NCBI GenBank assembly: GCA_023450745.1
Contig: JAEXGR010000084.1
Coordinates: 1 to 64,000 of the forward strand
Length of the DNA stretch: 64,000 nt
Reading direction: 5' to 3'
DNA from: Synergistota bacterium
Lineage (GTDB): Bacteria; Synergistota; Synergistia; Synergistales; Synergistaceae
Translations under genes and position numbers: made by a program
Shown: positions 17,618 to 25,745 of the stretch, piece by piece
Position numbering within the stretch: position 1 is the first letter of the stretch
Layout of the letters: each line of letters begins with the position of its first letter
The notes under the pieces: model-generated
Databases searched by the model: none
What the model was told of the DNA's origin: nothing
Seen by the model: the letters and a program-made list of their open reading frames with translations, nothing else

Positions 17618-18290
17618 AATGCCATTTTCTCTGCACTAGAAGCTCATAGGTCGCCGTGATATGCTCCCGCATCACCAGTTCCGCATAAACAGGATCTTTG
17701 CTTTGAATGGCTTCAAAGAGCACTTCGTGCTCGTCACAGCTTTTAAAACTGCCGTCAGGCGACTGTTCGTTATTTGCCGGCGCGCTTCCCATATAAAAAC
17801 TATCAAAGAAAAACAGGTACAGCTGGCTGCGCCATATCAGCTGTTTTACAGGCTTTACAAAATATTCGTTCTGCGAAGCGGCGACTATCGCCAGATGTAT
17901 CTTTTCATTTACGAGGTAAATCTCTTCTTTCCTGTCATTGAAGATGGCTTTTTCTTCTTCCAGAAGAGATTTCATCCGCTTTATATCTATAGCGTTACAA
18001 CGGGCGGCCGCCTTTTTTGCACAGTCACATTCTACAAGCATACGAAAGCTATAAAGGTTATCCAAGTCGCGCCTTGAAAGCATGGGGACAAAACACCCCC
18101 TGTTATTGCTGCTGTCAAGCAATCCATCGGAAACAAGCCGCTTCATGGCATTCCTGACCGGAGTTCTGCTTAGGCCAAGCTCTTCCGCCACTTGTTTTTC
18201 CACAACAGGCGATCCAGGAGGACACTGATGAAACACGATCATGTTGATTACCGAGCGATATGCTCTTTCTTCTGCAGATTCCATTGTCAC
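17616..18290 (-). CDS. GntR family (FadR/FCD type) transcriptional regulator
   Basis: DNA-binding regulator of about 224 residues: an N-terminal winged helix (GSPVVEKQVAEELGLSRTP, then VRNAMKRLVSDGLL) and a helical FCD ligand-binding domain with conserved His in KIHLAIV and SCDEHEVLFEAI and a final REHI. The start is taken as GTG 18290, six bases after GGAGG; ATG 18284 is the alternative. The gene converges on the NhaC operon and most likely controls it, sensing a small carboxylate as FCD proteins do. A perfect palindrome overlaps its own promoter, suggesting autoregulation. Confidence 0.9.
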   Translation of the reverse strand: MTMESAEERAYRSVINMIVFHQCPPGSPVVEKQVAEELGLSRTPVRNAMKRLVSDGLLDSSNNRGCFVPMLSRRDLDNLYSFRMLVECDCAKKAAARCNAIDIKRMKSLLEEEKAIFNDRKEEIYLVNEKIHLAIVAASQNEYFVKPVKQLIWRSQLYLFFFDSFYMGSAPANNEQSPDGSFKSCDEHEVLFEAIQSKDPVYAELVMREHITATYELLVQRKWH

Positions 18291-18316
18291 GGTATCCCTC
18301 CCGCGCTTACCGGTAT

Positions 18317-18329
18317 TTATACAGTATAA
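18317..18329. promoter_or_regulatory. Palindromic operator overlapping the GntR gene promoter
   Basis: TTATACAGTATAA is a perfect 13 bp palindrome 27 bases before the GTG start of the GntR gene and contains a TATACT -10-like box on the minus strand. GntR/FadR proteins usually bind such short palindromes. No identical site was seen near nhaC. Confidence 0.45.
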
Positions 18330-18561
18330 TAGCATATCATGAATTTAAGGAATGTGTTTCCTTTTCTTAGCCAATGATTGCCCCATCCGCACAAAAAATT
18401 AGATTCTATTTCCGGTCTTTTTATAACCATCCGATATACGGCGGTTTCATCTAGACCAAGTAGAATGGGTTCAAGTCTCGTGTCACGCCGCCAGAATAAA
18501 CGAAGGAGCGCCGCCCAAAGGCAAAATACGCCGCCGGCGGTTTTGTTATTCAGTTACTCGG

Positions 18562-20013
18562 TTATTCGGCAGCCGGAGTGGCGAACGCTTTTATGCAGAC
18601 GTTGGCCGTCTCATCCAGATCATACAGGTCGGTCCAGTACTTCCCGGTGGCCGATATCCAGCTTTCCCCGGGAGCGGCGGACGATTTATCATAAGCGGGG
18701 TCTCCCTCCAGCTTTCTTTCAACGGCGATGGGAAACTCGTCGCGGGGGGATTTCAGCCTGACAACCACGGAAAAACGTTCGCCACTCTTGACGGCGACGC
18801 TCTGCGGCAAGTCGACGGTATGGTAGCCCGGCGCCTCCGCGGCAAGTTTCAGCGAAGCGGCGAGCGTTCCTCCCACAGGCGAGCCGGAGGGGCATCCCTG
18901 ATATATCATCACCTCGCACTCCGTGCCGCCCTCCGTGGTGTAGAAGGCCACGGAATTTATCCGCTCCGCCCGCACGGCGGTAAATATGTTGGCGCACCAC
19001 GCCTCTGTCCCTCTTTGTTTGTCGGCCACCGGCACAAAATCGCCGTTGATATGATAGGACATGCCGAGCACGTCATATTGATATATATTTTCGTCGGGAA
19101 CGGCCGGAACGGCTTCATAAAAGATTCCGTTCATCATTGTGCCCTCTTCGTAAGATACGTAAAAGTATCCTTTGTCTCCCCATTTTCCGCCCCAGCTGTT
19201 GCGCACAATCCACGCGCCGTCCTTTTCAGGCTTCAGCGCGGGGTTATAAACGCCGCCAAACCTGTCGCGGCTGAAGCCGTCATCCCAGCCGACGATCATG
19301 ACGTCATGGTTAGGTTCTCTGAACCGCCCGTCTTTGCGATGCTCCTCCGCCGAAAGAAAACCGCTGTAGTAGCCCCAGGATGATGAAAGAAGGTCCTCCA
19401 TGTCCATCCGTTCTCCCTCATCCCGGTCCGGGCAGTAGAGCACGGCGCTCGCCGCTCCATAGCGCAGGATAGCCTCTTTTACCGTCCTTATCCTCTCACC
19501 GCGCAGCGGTACGTTGCAGTTGTTCTCGTCAGGCAGATAGAGCACGCTCCTCAACTTGAACTTACGCGGGAGCACCGGCGGCCTGACCGCCTGTGATTTT
19601 TTCTTCGGGTAGGGGGACTCCCTCTCATATACCGGGCCGGTTCCTCTTGCCAGTATCGCCGCAGACTTCCAGTCGGTCGCCTCCGTGTCAAAACCGGTAT
19701 CCTTTGCGGAACGGAAAGAATAGAGCCGTTTCGATTCGTCGTTGAACGTATAGTAGGCCAGGTAATATTCAGAGAGGTTGATATCTTTTGAGACGACGCC
19801 CTTTTGTATCAGGTTCGACTCCATCGAGCCGATTATCGCAAACGACCAGCACGTGCCGAAGTCTCCCTGATCGCGCACGGCGGGCAGACGCGGGCGAAGG
19901 TCGTACTTCGCGGGCAGCGGTTCCGGCGCTCCCAGCATTGGGGAGACAAACAGAAAGAGTGACATGAAAAGAGATAAAAGTATTTTTTCAAAGCGCTTCT
20001 TGTCCAGCATCAT
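18562..20013 (-). CDS. Secreted papain-family cysteine protease with C-terminal lectin-like domain
   Basis: Predicted exported C1A protease. A signal peptide spans about residues 1-28. The mature N-terminus (PAKYDLRPRLPAVRDQGDFG) leads into TCWSF. The catalytic set is visible: Gln49, Cys55, His236 in EPNHDVMIVGWDD and Asn272 in RNSWGG. No propeptide is evident before the catalytic domain. The last 170 residues are rich in beta strand and match the lectin-like domain that follows papain domains in several anaerobes' surface proteases. Substrates could be host or dietary protein. GGAGGG precedes the start. It lies 21 bases after the Sel1-repeat gene and is probably co-transcribed with it. Confidence 0.9.
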   Translation of the reverse strand: MMLDKKRFEKILLSLFMSLFLFVSPMLGAPEPLPAKYDLRPRLPAVRDQGDFGTCWSFAIIGSMESNLIQKGVVSKDINLSEYYLAYYTFNDESKRLYSFRSAKDTGFDTEATDWKSAAILARGTGPVYERESPYPKKKSQAVRPPVLPRKFKLRSVLYLPDENNCNVPLRGERIRTVKEAILRYGAASAVLYCPDRDEGERMDMEDLLSSSWGYYSGFLSAEEHRKDGRFREPNHDVMIVGWDDGFSRDRFGGVYNPALKPEKDGAWIVRNSWGGKWGDKGYFYVSYEEGTMMNGIFYEAVPAVPDENIYQYDVLGMSYHINGDFVPVADKQRGTEAWCANIFTAVRAERINSVAFYTTEGGTECEVMIYQGCPSGSPVGGTLAASLKLAAEAPGYHTVDLPQSVAVKSGERFSVVVRLKSPRDEFPIAVERKLEGDPAYDKSSAAPGESWISATGKYWTDLYDLDETANVCIKAFATPAAE

Positions 20014-20034
20014 ATATCCCTCCGTGCCCCGTCT

Positions 20035-20994
20035 TTACTTTCCAAGGCGTTTCAGCGCCTTGGCCGCGAATTCGCTGCCCTCTTTTGCCGCCTCGCCGTA
20101 CCATTTCCGGGCCGCGGACATATCTCTTGCCACTCCGTCGCCACCCTCGTAGATGATCCCCAGCGCCTCCATAGCCGTCACGTTTCCCATTTCCGCCGCC
20201 AGCTTGAAATAACGCAGCGCCTCCTTCATGTTCAGAGGAAGCCCGAGGCCGTTGCTATAGATATACCCCATGTTGCACAGGGCGTCCGCGTCGCCGGCGT
20301 CCGCGCCCATCTTAAAGAAGCGCGCCGCCTTCCCCAGGTCCTTTTTCACCGCCGTCCCCTCTAAATAGATTATACCGATGCTGTTATAAGCCGCCGCCCA
20401 GTCGTTTTCGGCGGCAAGGGCATACCAGCGCAGAGCCTCCTGGATATCCTGAGGCACGCCGTCGCCCGTCTCATATTTTTCGGCGATCGCGGACATCGCC
20501 TCGCCGCCGCCAAGGTGAGCCGCCTTCTTGTAATATTTCAGCGCCAGAGACTTGTTTTTAGGAAGGCCGCCGCCACTGTCGCTGGCGTAGCCAAGATAAC
20601 ACCACGCGTCCGGCAGGCCTCTGACCGCGGCCTCGCGCATCATCTTTATCCCCTTCGCGGGGTCGCGGGCAACGCCCCTGCCGTCAATGTAAAAAAGCGC
20701 CGCGTTGTAGGCTGCGATGTCTTCGCCGGCTTTCGCCCCCCGCTCATACCATTCGAGGGCGTCCCGGTAACTCTGCGGCACGCCCCAACCGCGCTCGCAG
20801 AGGACGCCAACGCGCAGCATCGCCCAGCTGCTGCCGGCGGCGGCCGCCTCCCTGTAAAGCTTCGCCGCCGCCGCGTAATCTCTCTTGTCATAAAAAGCGT
20901 CCGCTTTTTCCACAAGCTCATCGCCGCCGGCAAGGGCCAGCGAGGAAGATAATAAAACCAACGCGCATAAAAAAGGAGCAACGGCAATTCTCAT
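20035..20994 (-). CDS. Exported Sel1-repeat (TPR-like) protein
   Basis: Solenoid adaptor of 319 residues. The chosen start, ATG 20994, gives a clean signal peptide (MRIAVAPFLCALVLLSSSLA, then LAGG). A frame open to 21201 would add 69 residues lacking export features. About seven Sel1 repeats of 36 residues follow, each with the A...G..Y..G.GV..D pattern, for example AMLRVGVLCERGWGVPQSYR and AYNSIGIIYLEGTAVKKDLG. Such proteins bind partners in the periplasm, and some regulate proteases or envelope assembly. The location directly before a secreted protease gene suggests the two work together. Confidence 0.88.
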   Translation of the reverse strand: MRIAVAPFLCALVLLSSSLALAGGDELVEKADAFYDKRDYAAAAKLYREAAAAGSSWAMLRVGVLCERGWGVPQSYRDALEWYERGAKAGEDIAAYNAALFYIDGRGVARDPAKGIKMMREAAVRGLPDAWCYLGYASDSGGGLPKNKSLALKYYKKAAHLGGGEAMSAIAEKYETGDGVPQDIQEALRWYALAAENDWAAAYNSIGIIYLEGTAVKKDLGKAARFFKMGADAGDADALCNMGYIYSNGLGLPLNMKEALRYFKLAAEMGNVTAMEALGIIYEGGDGVARDMSAARKWYGEAAKEGSEFAAKALKRLGK

Positions 20995-21246
20995 AAAATC
21001 ATCCCGCTTTCTAAAATCGACAGCCTCTATCGCCGCGTCGGTCATCGCCGCAACGCCAAGCCTGACGAGAATTATAATGCCTTTGGCCGCATTATGGACG
21101 AAATCAAATAAGACGCGCCATAACCAAGGCAGGCGCATGAAGGGACGTCCCTCCGTCGTCCGCGCCGCCGGGCGGCGGCACTGGCTGCCCGGCGTTTCCA
21201 TTAAAAAAACGCCAGCGCGTTTTCCCCGACAACGTTAACTTTCCAC

Positions 21247-21274
21247 TTGACAAATGAGAACTTAGGAGTATTAT
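21247..21274 (+). promoter_or_regulatory. Promoter of the lysW operon
   Basis: TTGACA (21247-21252), 16-base spacer, TATTAT (21269-21274). The predicted transcript has an AT-rich leader of about 190 bases before lysW, in which no riboswitch was recognised. Confidence 0.65.
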
Positions 21275-21467
21275 ACCTCTCCAGGATAAATAAACTTTTT
21301 ATTATTTATTCATTTGAAATAGTTAAATCTCGTGCTTTTTATAAACTTACGTACTATAAATGAGCAAACACTAAGCGATCGAGATAAAATTATCAGAGAA
21401 TTTAATGATAAAAAGTTTAGTAATATTAATTTAAAAATAAAAATATAAAATGGAGGTAATTTTTATC

Positions 21468-21635
21468 ATGACTGCAACTTGTATCGTGTGTGAGGCAAAC
21501 GTATCCGTTCCCCAGGATTGCTGCGAGGGCGAACTGCTTATCTGTCCGGACTGCGGCACGGAGCTTGAGGTTATTTCGCTCGATCCCCTGACGGTCGAAG
21601 AGGCGCCGCAGGTACAGGAAGACTGGGGAGAGTAA
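21468..21635 (+). CDS. lysW: LysW amino-group carrier protein
   Basis: Small acidic carrier whose C-terminal Glu is joined to the amino group of 2-aminoadipate (or glutamate), so that later lysine (or arginine) intermediates stay protein-bound. The 55 residues show a zinc-ribbon with Cys5, Cys8, Cys26 and Cys29, a strongly acidic surface and the diagnostic EDWGE end. ATG 21468 follows TGGAGG; an upstream in-frame ATG at 21450 is less well placed. The stop overlaps the lysX start by one base. Confidence 0.97.
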   Translation: MTATCIVCEANVSVPQDCCEGELLICPDCGTELEVISLDPLTVEEAPQVQEDWGE

Positions 21636-22474
21636 TGGCGACGCTGCGCATTCTCTTTACGAGGCTCCGCGCGGAGGAGAAGCTGCTGAAAGAGGCGGCG
21701 GAACGCCTGGGCATCCCCTGCGCGCTCCAGAATGTCAGCGACACGGTCTTCGGCGGCGAGCCTTTCTGCGCCGCGGACGACGTGGTGCTCGCACGCTGCG
21801 TCTCGCATAATCAGAACGAGGGCGTAGCCCAGATGCTGGAGCCGCAGGGGATCACGGTGGTAAATTCTTCGCGCGTGATGGGCCTTTGCGGTAATAAGCT
21901 CACCACCTCGGCGGTGTTAGCGCAGGCGGGCGTCCCGCAGCCGAAGTTCCTCGTCGCCTTTACCCCTGAGGGGGCGCTGGAGGCGGTGGAATCCCTCGGG
22001 TATCCCGCGGTCTGCAAACCGGTAAGCGGAAGCTGGGGGCGTCTGCTCGCGAAGCTCAACGACCGCGAGAGCGCCGAGGCCGTCTTCGAGCACAAGTCGA
22101 TGCTCGGAGCCATCCATAATACCTTCTATATCCAGGAGTATGTCGACAAGGGCAGCTTTGACGTCCGCGCCTTCGTCGTCGGCGGCGAACCGCTCTGCGC
22201 GATCGCCCGCACGAGCGAGCACTGGATTACGAACACGGCGCGCGGCGGTGCGGCTTCGAATCTTCCGCTAGACGACGAGACGACGGCGATCCTTCGCGCG
22301 GTACATGCGGCGATCGGCGGCGAATTCCTCGCGGTGGACCTTTTCAAGACCGGCGGACGCTGGGTCGTTAATGAAGTCAACGACGGCGGCGAGTTCCGCA
22401 ACTCGATCGCCCCCACCGGCAGGGATATTCCCGGCGCGGTGGTAGAGGCCGCCTGGAAGAGAAGAAGAGGTTGA
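21635..22474 (+). CDS. lysX: LysX: LysW-aminoadipate ligase (ATP-grasp)
   Basis: ATP-dependent ligase that attaches the amino group of 2-aminoadipate to the C-terminal Glu of LysW. The 279 residues have the RimK-type ATP-grasp layout: an N-terminal Rossmann-like domain, a PAVCKPVSGSWGRLL phosphate-binding loop, YIQEYVDKGSFDVRAFVVGG and the Mg-binding VNEVNDGGEFRNS near the end. One-base overlap with lysW implies coupling. Homologues acting on glutamate (ArgX) belong to the same family; only one ligase is present, so a dual role is possible. A possible attenuator lies directly downstream. Confidence 0.93.
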   Translation: MATLRILFTRLRAEEKLLKEAAERLGIPCALQNVSDTVFGGEPFCAADDVVLARCVSHNQNEGVAQMLEPQGITVVNSSRVMGLCGNKLTTSAVLAQAGVPQPKFLVAFTPEGALEAVESLGYPAVCKPVSGSWGRLLAKLNDRESAEAVFEHKSMLGAIHNTFYIQEYVDKGSFDVRAFVVGGEPLCAIARTSEHWITNTARGGAASNLPLDDETTAILRAVHAAIGGEFLAVDLFKTGGRWVVNEVNDGGEFRNSIAPTGRDIPGAVVEAAWKRRRG

Positions 22475-22479
22475 TTTTC

Positions 22480-22590
22480 ATGATTCACGGCATCGCGGCT
22501 TACGAATCAGCCATAAAGTTTGAGGAAAAATGCAAGCGCGGCATAAAGCGGTTGCCCCATGGGTCGTGGATTTTTGCAGCGCCGGTTTAA
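22480..22590 (+). CDS. Possible leader peptide of the lysY-lysK genes (36 aa)
   Basis: Short frame beginning 5 bases after the lysX stop, with AGAGG about nine bases before ATG 22480. It encodes 36 residues with four Lys and two Arg clustered in KFEEKCKRGIKR. The stop codon lies inside a small hairpin (22581-22600), and an intrinsic terminator follows 27 bases later. The arrangement resembles a translational attenuator, in which slow translation at Lys or Arg codons would change the RNA fold. It could also be chance. No known protein family is recognised. Confidence 0.4.
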   Translation: MIHGIAAYESAIKFEEKCKRGIKRLPHGSWIFAAPV

Positions 22591-22617
22591 ATCTGCCGGC
22601 CGCCCAGGCAAAGACAC

Positions 22618-22649
22618 GGCCCGCCTCCGAAAGGACGCGGGCCTTTTTT
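22618..22649 (+). terminator. Intrinsic terminator / attenuator between lysX and lysY
   Basis: GGCCCGC (22618) pairs with GCGGGCC (ending 22643) around CTCCGAAAGGAC, and TTTTTTA follows. It lies inside an otherwise continuous lysine gene cluster, which points to regulated termination or to differential expression of lysW-lysX and the later genes. Confidence 0.8.
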
Positions 22650-22721
22650 ATGGGGCTGGCGCGCAATACTGCGGCCTCATGACCAGGAAGAAGTTTTAAT
22701 AATTTTAAGGAGTGTGCAGAA

Positions 22722-23771
22722 ATGACAGACAGGATTCCGGTAACGATATGGGGCGCCACGGGTTTCGCCGGCGCGGAACTGCTGCGGATATTCGCCCGCC
22801 ATCCCCGCTTTGAGGTCGCGGGCGCGGTCTCGCGCTCAAAAGCCGGCGTTGCGGTAGGCGCGGTCCATCCGCATCTTCGCCATGTGTATAACGATCTGAC
22901 CTTTATCTCCCCCGAAGACGCCGGCTCGCGCGCCGCGGCCGTAGCCTTCCTCGCCCTCCCCCACCGCGCCTCCGCGCAGGAGGCGGTGCGCCGCCTGGAG
23001 GCGGGAGAGCGCGTCGTCGATCTCTCGGCCGACTTCCGGTTGCGCAGCGCGGAGGAATATAAGAATTGGTACGGCGTGGAGCACCCCGCGCCGCAGCTTC
23101 TTTCTGAGGCCGTTTACGGACTGCCGGAGCTCCACCGGGCGGAGGTGGCCTCCGCGCGCCTCGTCTCCGGCGTCGGCTGCAACGCCACTTCGGTGATCAC
23201 GGCGCTGCTGCCGCTTGCCAGAGCGGGGCTGATCGAAGAGGCGCGCATCGAGTGCCGCGTCGGCTCCTCAGAGGCGGGGGCCAATGCCGACGAGGGCTCG
23301 GCGCACGCAATGCGCAGCCGCGTGCTGCGCGTCGTCAACCCCTTCGTCCACCGCCACATGGCGGAGGTGGTGCAGGAGCTGGCGCTGCCGCAAAACGCCT
23401 TTACCATGGGCGTTACCGCGGTCGAGCTGGTACGCGGCATCCAGTGTCTGGCCCACGTGACGCTGAACCGGCAGGTGCGCGAGGCCGAACTCTGGAAGCT
23501 CTACCGCGCGACGTGGGGCGGCGAACCTTTCGTTTCCTTCACGCCCGCAAAACCCGCGCACTTCCGCATACCCGACCCGCGTTTCGTAATCGGCAGCAAC
23601 CGCGTCCTGACGGGATTCATGCTCGCGGAGGACGGACGCCGGATGATCGCCGCCTCAGCGATAGACAACCTGATGAAGGGCGCGGCCGGCTCCGCGGTGC
23701 AGTGCGCGAACCTGATGTTCGGCCTCCCAGAAACCGAGGGCCTCGACATGATGCCCGTCTACCCCGCCTAA
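22722..23771 (+). CDS. lysY: LysY: LysW-aminoadipyl phosphate reductase (ArgC family)
   Basis: NADPH-dependent reductase making LysW-aminoadipate semialdehyde from the acyl phosphate. The 349 residues carry an N-terminal Rossmann motif (IWGATGFAGAELLRIFARHP), the catalytic Cys in SGVGCNATSV and the ArgC-type EAGANADEGSAH region. AAGGAG lies eight bases before ATG 22722. Length and layout match ArgC/LysY. Assignment to the LysW pathway rests on the neighbouring carrier and ligase. Confidence 0.93.
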   Translation: MTDRIPVTIWGATGFAGAELLRIFARHPRFEVAGAVSRSKAGVAVGAVHPHLRHVYNDLTFISPEDAGSRAAAVAFLALPHRASAQEAVRRLEAGERVVDLSADFRLRSAEEYKNWYGVEHPAPQLLSEAVYGLPELHRAEVASARLVSGVGCNATSVITALLPLARAGLIEEARIECRVGSSEAGANADEGSAHAMRSRVLRVVNPFVHRHMAEVVQELALPQNAFTMGVTAVELVRGIQCLAHVTLNRQVREAELWKLYRATWGGEPFVSFTPAKPAHFRIPDPRFVIGSNRVLTGFMLAEDGRRMIAASAIDNLMKGAAGSAVQCANLMFGLPETEGLDMMPVYPA

Positions 23772-23790
23772 AGAAAGGAAGAATGAAATT

Positions 23791-24600
23791 ATGATCGGAA
23801 TCGTAAAGATCGGCGGCGCCGCGGGCAACAGGCTGGAGCCGCTTATAGATGAGATAGCGAAAAGAAACCGCGCGGGCGAGCGCTGGATCGTCGTCCACGG
23901 CGCAAGCGGCGTGATGAACGACCTCTGCGCCGAGCGCGGCGTGGATATCCGCATGGTGACGAGCCCCTCCGGCTACCGCAGCCGCTTCGTCGGCGAGAGG
24001 GAGCGGGAGCTGTTCCGCGAGGCGGCCCTCTCCTACGGCGCGCGTATCGCGGCGATGCTCGCGGAGCGCGGCGTGCAGGCCCTCCAGGCCGACCCCGAGG
24101 CGGCCCCCTACGCCGTGGCGAAGCGCAAGGATTTCCTGCGTGAGAGCTTAAACGGCCGGATGAGGATACTGCGCGGCAATTACAGCGGCACCGTGGCAAA
24201 AATCGAACCCGCGCCGCTGCTTACGGCGCTGGAGGCCGGCTCCGTGCCGGTGGTGCCGCCGCTTGCGCTTGACGGCGAACTTAATATCTCGCTGAATATC
24301 GACGGCGACCGCCTCGCGGCGCAGATCGCCGGCGCGGTGAAGGCCGACCTGCTCATCATCCTCTCCAATGTCCCCGGGCTTTTGAAAGACATAGACGACC
24401 CGCAGTCGCTCATCGCCAAAGGCAGCCTCGCGGGCTGGGATATCATCGAGCACTACGCGCAGGGCAATATGAAGCGCAAGGTGGTCGCCTGCAAAGAGGC
24501 GCTGGAGCTTTCGATTCCCAACGTTTATCTCGCCGACGGCAGGGAAGAAGACCCCATCGCCCGCGCGACGGAGGGACATTCGACATGGCTGGTTCGTTAA
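23791..24600 (+). CDS. lysZ: LysZ: LysW-aminoadipate kinase (amino acid kinase family)
   Basis: Phosphorylates the side-chain carboxylate of LysW-bound aminoadipate. The 269 residues match the ArgB/LysZ kinase fold: KIGGAAGN phosphate loop, WIVVHGASG, LNISLNIDGDRLAAQIAGAV for nucleotide binding, and LIILSNVPGLL. It follows lysY by 19 bases and overlaps lysJ by 16, so the three are one transcript. Confidence 0.93.
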   Translation: MIGIVKIGGAAGNRLEPLIDEIAKRNRAGERWIVVHGASGVMNDLCAERGVDIRMVTSPSGYRSRFVGERERELFREAALSYGARIAAMLAERGVQALQADPEAAPYAVAKRKDFLRESLNGRMRILRGNYSGTVAKIEPAPLLTALEAGSVPVVPPLALDGELNISLNIDGDRLAAQIAGAVKADLLIILSNVPGLLKDIDDPQSLIAKGSLAGWDIIEHYAQGNMKRKVVACKEALELSIPNVYLADGREEDPIARATEGHSTWLVR

Positions 24601-25745
24601 GCAGGCTCTACGGCGGGCGCGGCATCGCGCTCACACACGGCGAGGGAGCCTATGTCTGGGACAGTAACGGACGCCGCTACATAGACTTTTTCAACGGCCA
24701 CGGCGCGGCGCTCTTCGGCCACGCGAATCCGGTGCTGATGGAGGCGCTGCGCGAGGCGGCAAATGGCGTATGGAGCTGCGGCGCCGGCTATGATTCGCCG
24801 GCGCGCGACGAGCTGGCCGCCATTTTAGGCGGCGAGCTCGGCTGCGGCCGGGTCTTCCTCTGCAACAGCGGCACCGAGGCAATCGAGGGAGCGCTTAAAC
24901 TCGCGGCGGCGCTCGGCGGCAAACGCCGTGAGATCATCGCCTGCCGCCGGGGCTTCCACGGCCGGAGCTGCGGCGCGCTCGGCCTCACCTTCAACCCCAA
25001 ATACCGCGCCCCCTTCGCCTCGCTTATCCCCGCGGCAAAGCATTACGCCCCCGAAGATATTCCCGCAAAGGTCACCAACGAAACGCTCGCCGTCTTTATC
25101 GAGCCGGTACAGGGCGAGGGCGGCGTCTACCCCATCCCCGAAGAGGTGGGGCGCGCCATCACCGAGAGCTGCCACGCGCACGGCGTACTGTTGGCGGCGG
25201 ACGAGGTGCAGAGCGGCCTGGGACGCTGCGGCTCCTTCTTCGCCTCGCCGGCAAGGGGGCTTACCCCCGACATCGTCTGCCTCGCGAAAGGGCTGGCGGG
25301 AGGGATGCCGGCGGGAGCCGTCATCTGGCGCGGCGAACTCGGTGATTTCCCGCCGCACTCGCACGGCTCGACCTACGGCGGCAACGAGCTCACCGCGCGA
25401 GTCTCGCTCGCGGCGCTCAAATATATAAAAGAGCACGACCTCTGCGCCTACGCGGCGGAGACCGGCGCCTTTATACGGGAGGAGCTCCGGCAGCGGAATA
25501 TTCCCCTCGTCGGCGAAGTGCGCGGCGCGGGTCTGCTGATCGGCGTCGAGACGGAAGTCCCCTCGCAGGACGTCGTCAAAGCGCTTCAGGACAACGGGCT
25601 GCTCTCGCTCGCGGCGGGCCCGCGCGTGGTGCGCTTCCTGCCCTCTTTCGCGGTCACGAAAGAGATCGCGCGCGAGGCCACAGGCATCTTCGCCAAGACG
25701 ATGGACGACATCAGCCGTGCGCGCAAAGGAGGGACGGCGCAGTGA
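24585..25745 (+). CDS. lysJ: LysJ: LysW-aminoadipate semialdehyde aminotransferase
   Basis: PLP-dependent class III aminotransferase (ArgD/LysJ type) that converts the semialdehyde into LysW-bound lysine with glutamate as donor. Visible features are FLCNSGTEAIEGALK for phosphate binding, FHGRSCGALG, LAADEVQSGLGRCG with the PLP-binding Asp, and DIVCLAKGLAGGMP with the Schiff-base Lys. The 386 residues are the normal length. Its ATG lies inside the end of lysZ, and its stop overlaps the lysK GTG (GTGA). Confidence 0.94.
   Translation: MAGSLSRLYGGRGIALTHGEGAYVWDSNGRRYIDFFNGHGAALFGHANPVLMEALREAANGVWSCGAGYDSPARDELAAILGGELGCGRVFLCNSGTEAIEGALKLAAALGGKRREIIACRRGFHGRSCGALGLTFNPKYRAPFASLIPAAKHYAPEDIPAKVTNETLAVFIEPVQGEGGVYPIPEEVGRAITESCHAHGVLLAADEVQSGLGRCGSFFASPARGLTPDIVCLAKGLAGGMPAGAVIWRGELGDFPPHSHGSTYGGNELTARVSLAALKYIKEHDLCAYAAETGAFIREELRQRNIPLVGEVRGAGLLIGVETEVPSQDVVKALQDNGLLSLAAGPRVVRFLPSFAVTKEIAREATGIFAKTMDDISRARKGGTAQ

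Noticed and set aside
18425..18495. tRNA-like 3' half (ATGGG-TTCAAGT-CTCGT followed by ACGCCGCCA)
   Set aside because: The T-arm-like part pairs, but no matching acceptor, D arm or anticodon arm is found within the right distance. At most it is a relic or chance.
21275..21467. Lysine riboswitch in the lysW leader
   Set aside because: The leader is AT-rich and lacks the conserved elements of the lysine aptamer.
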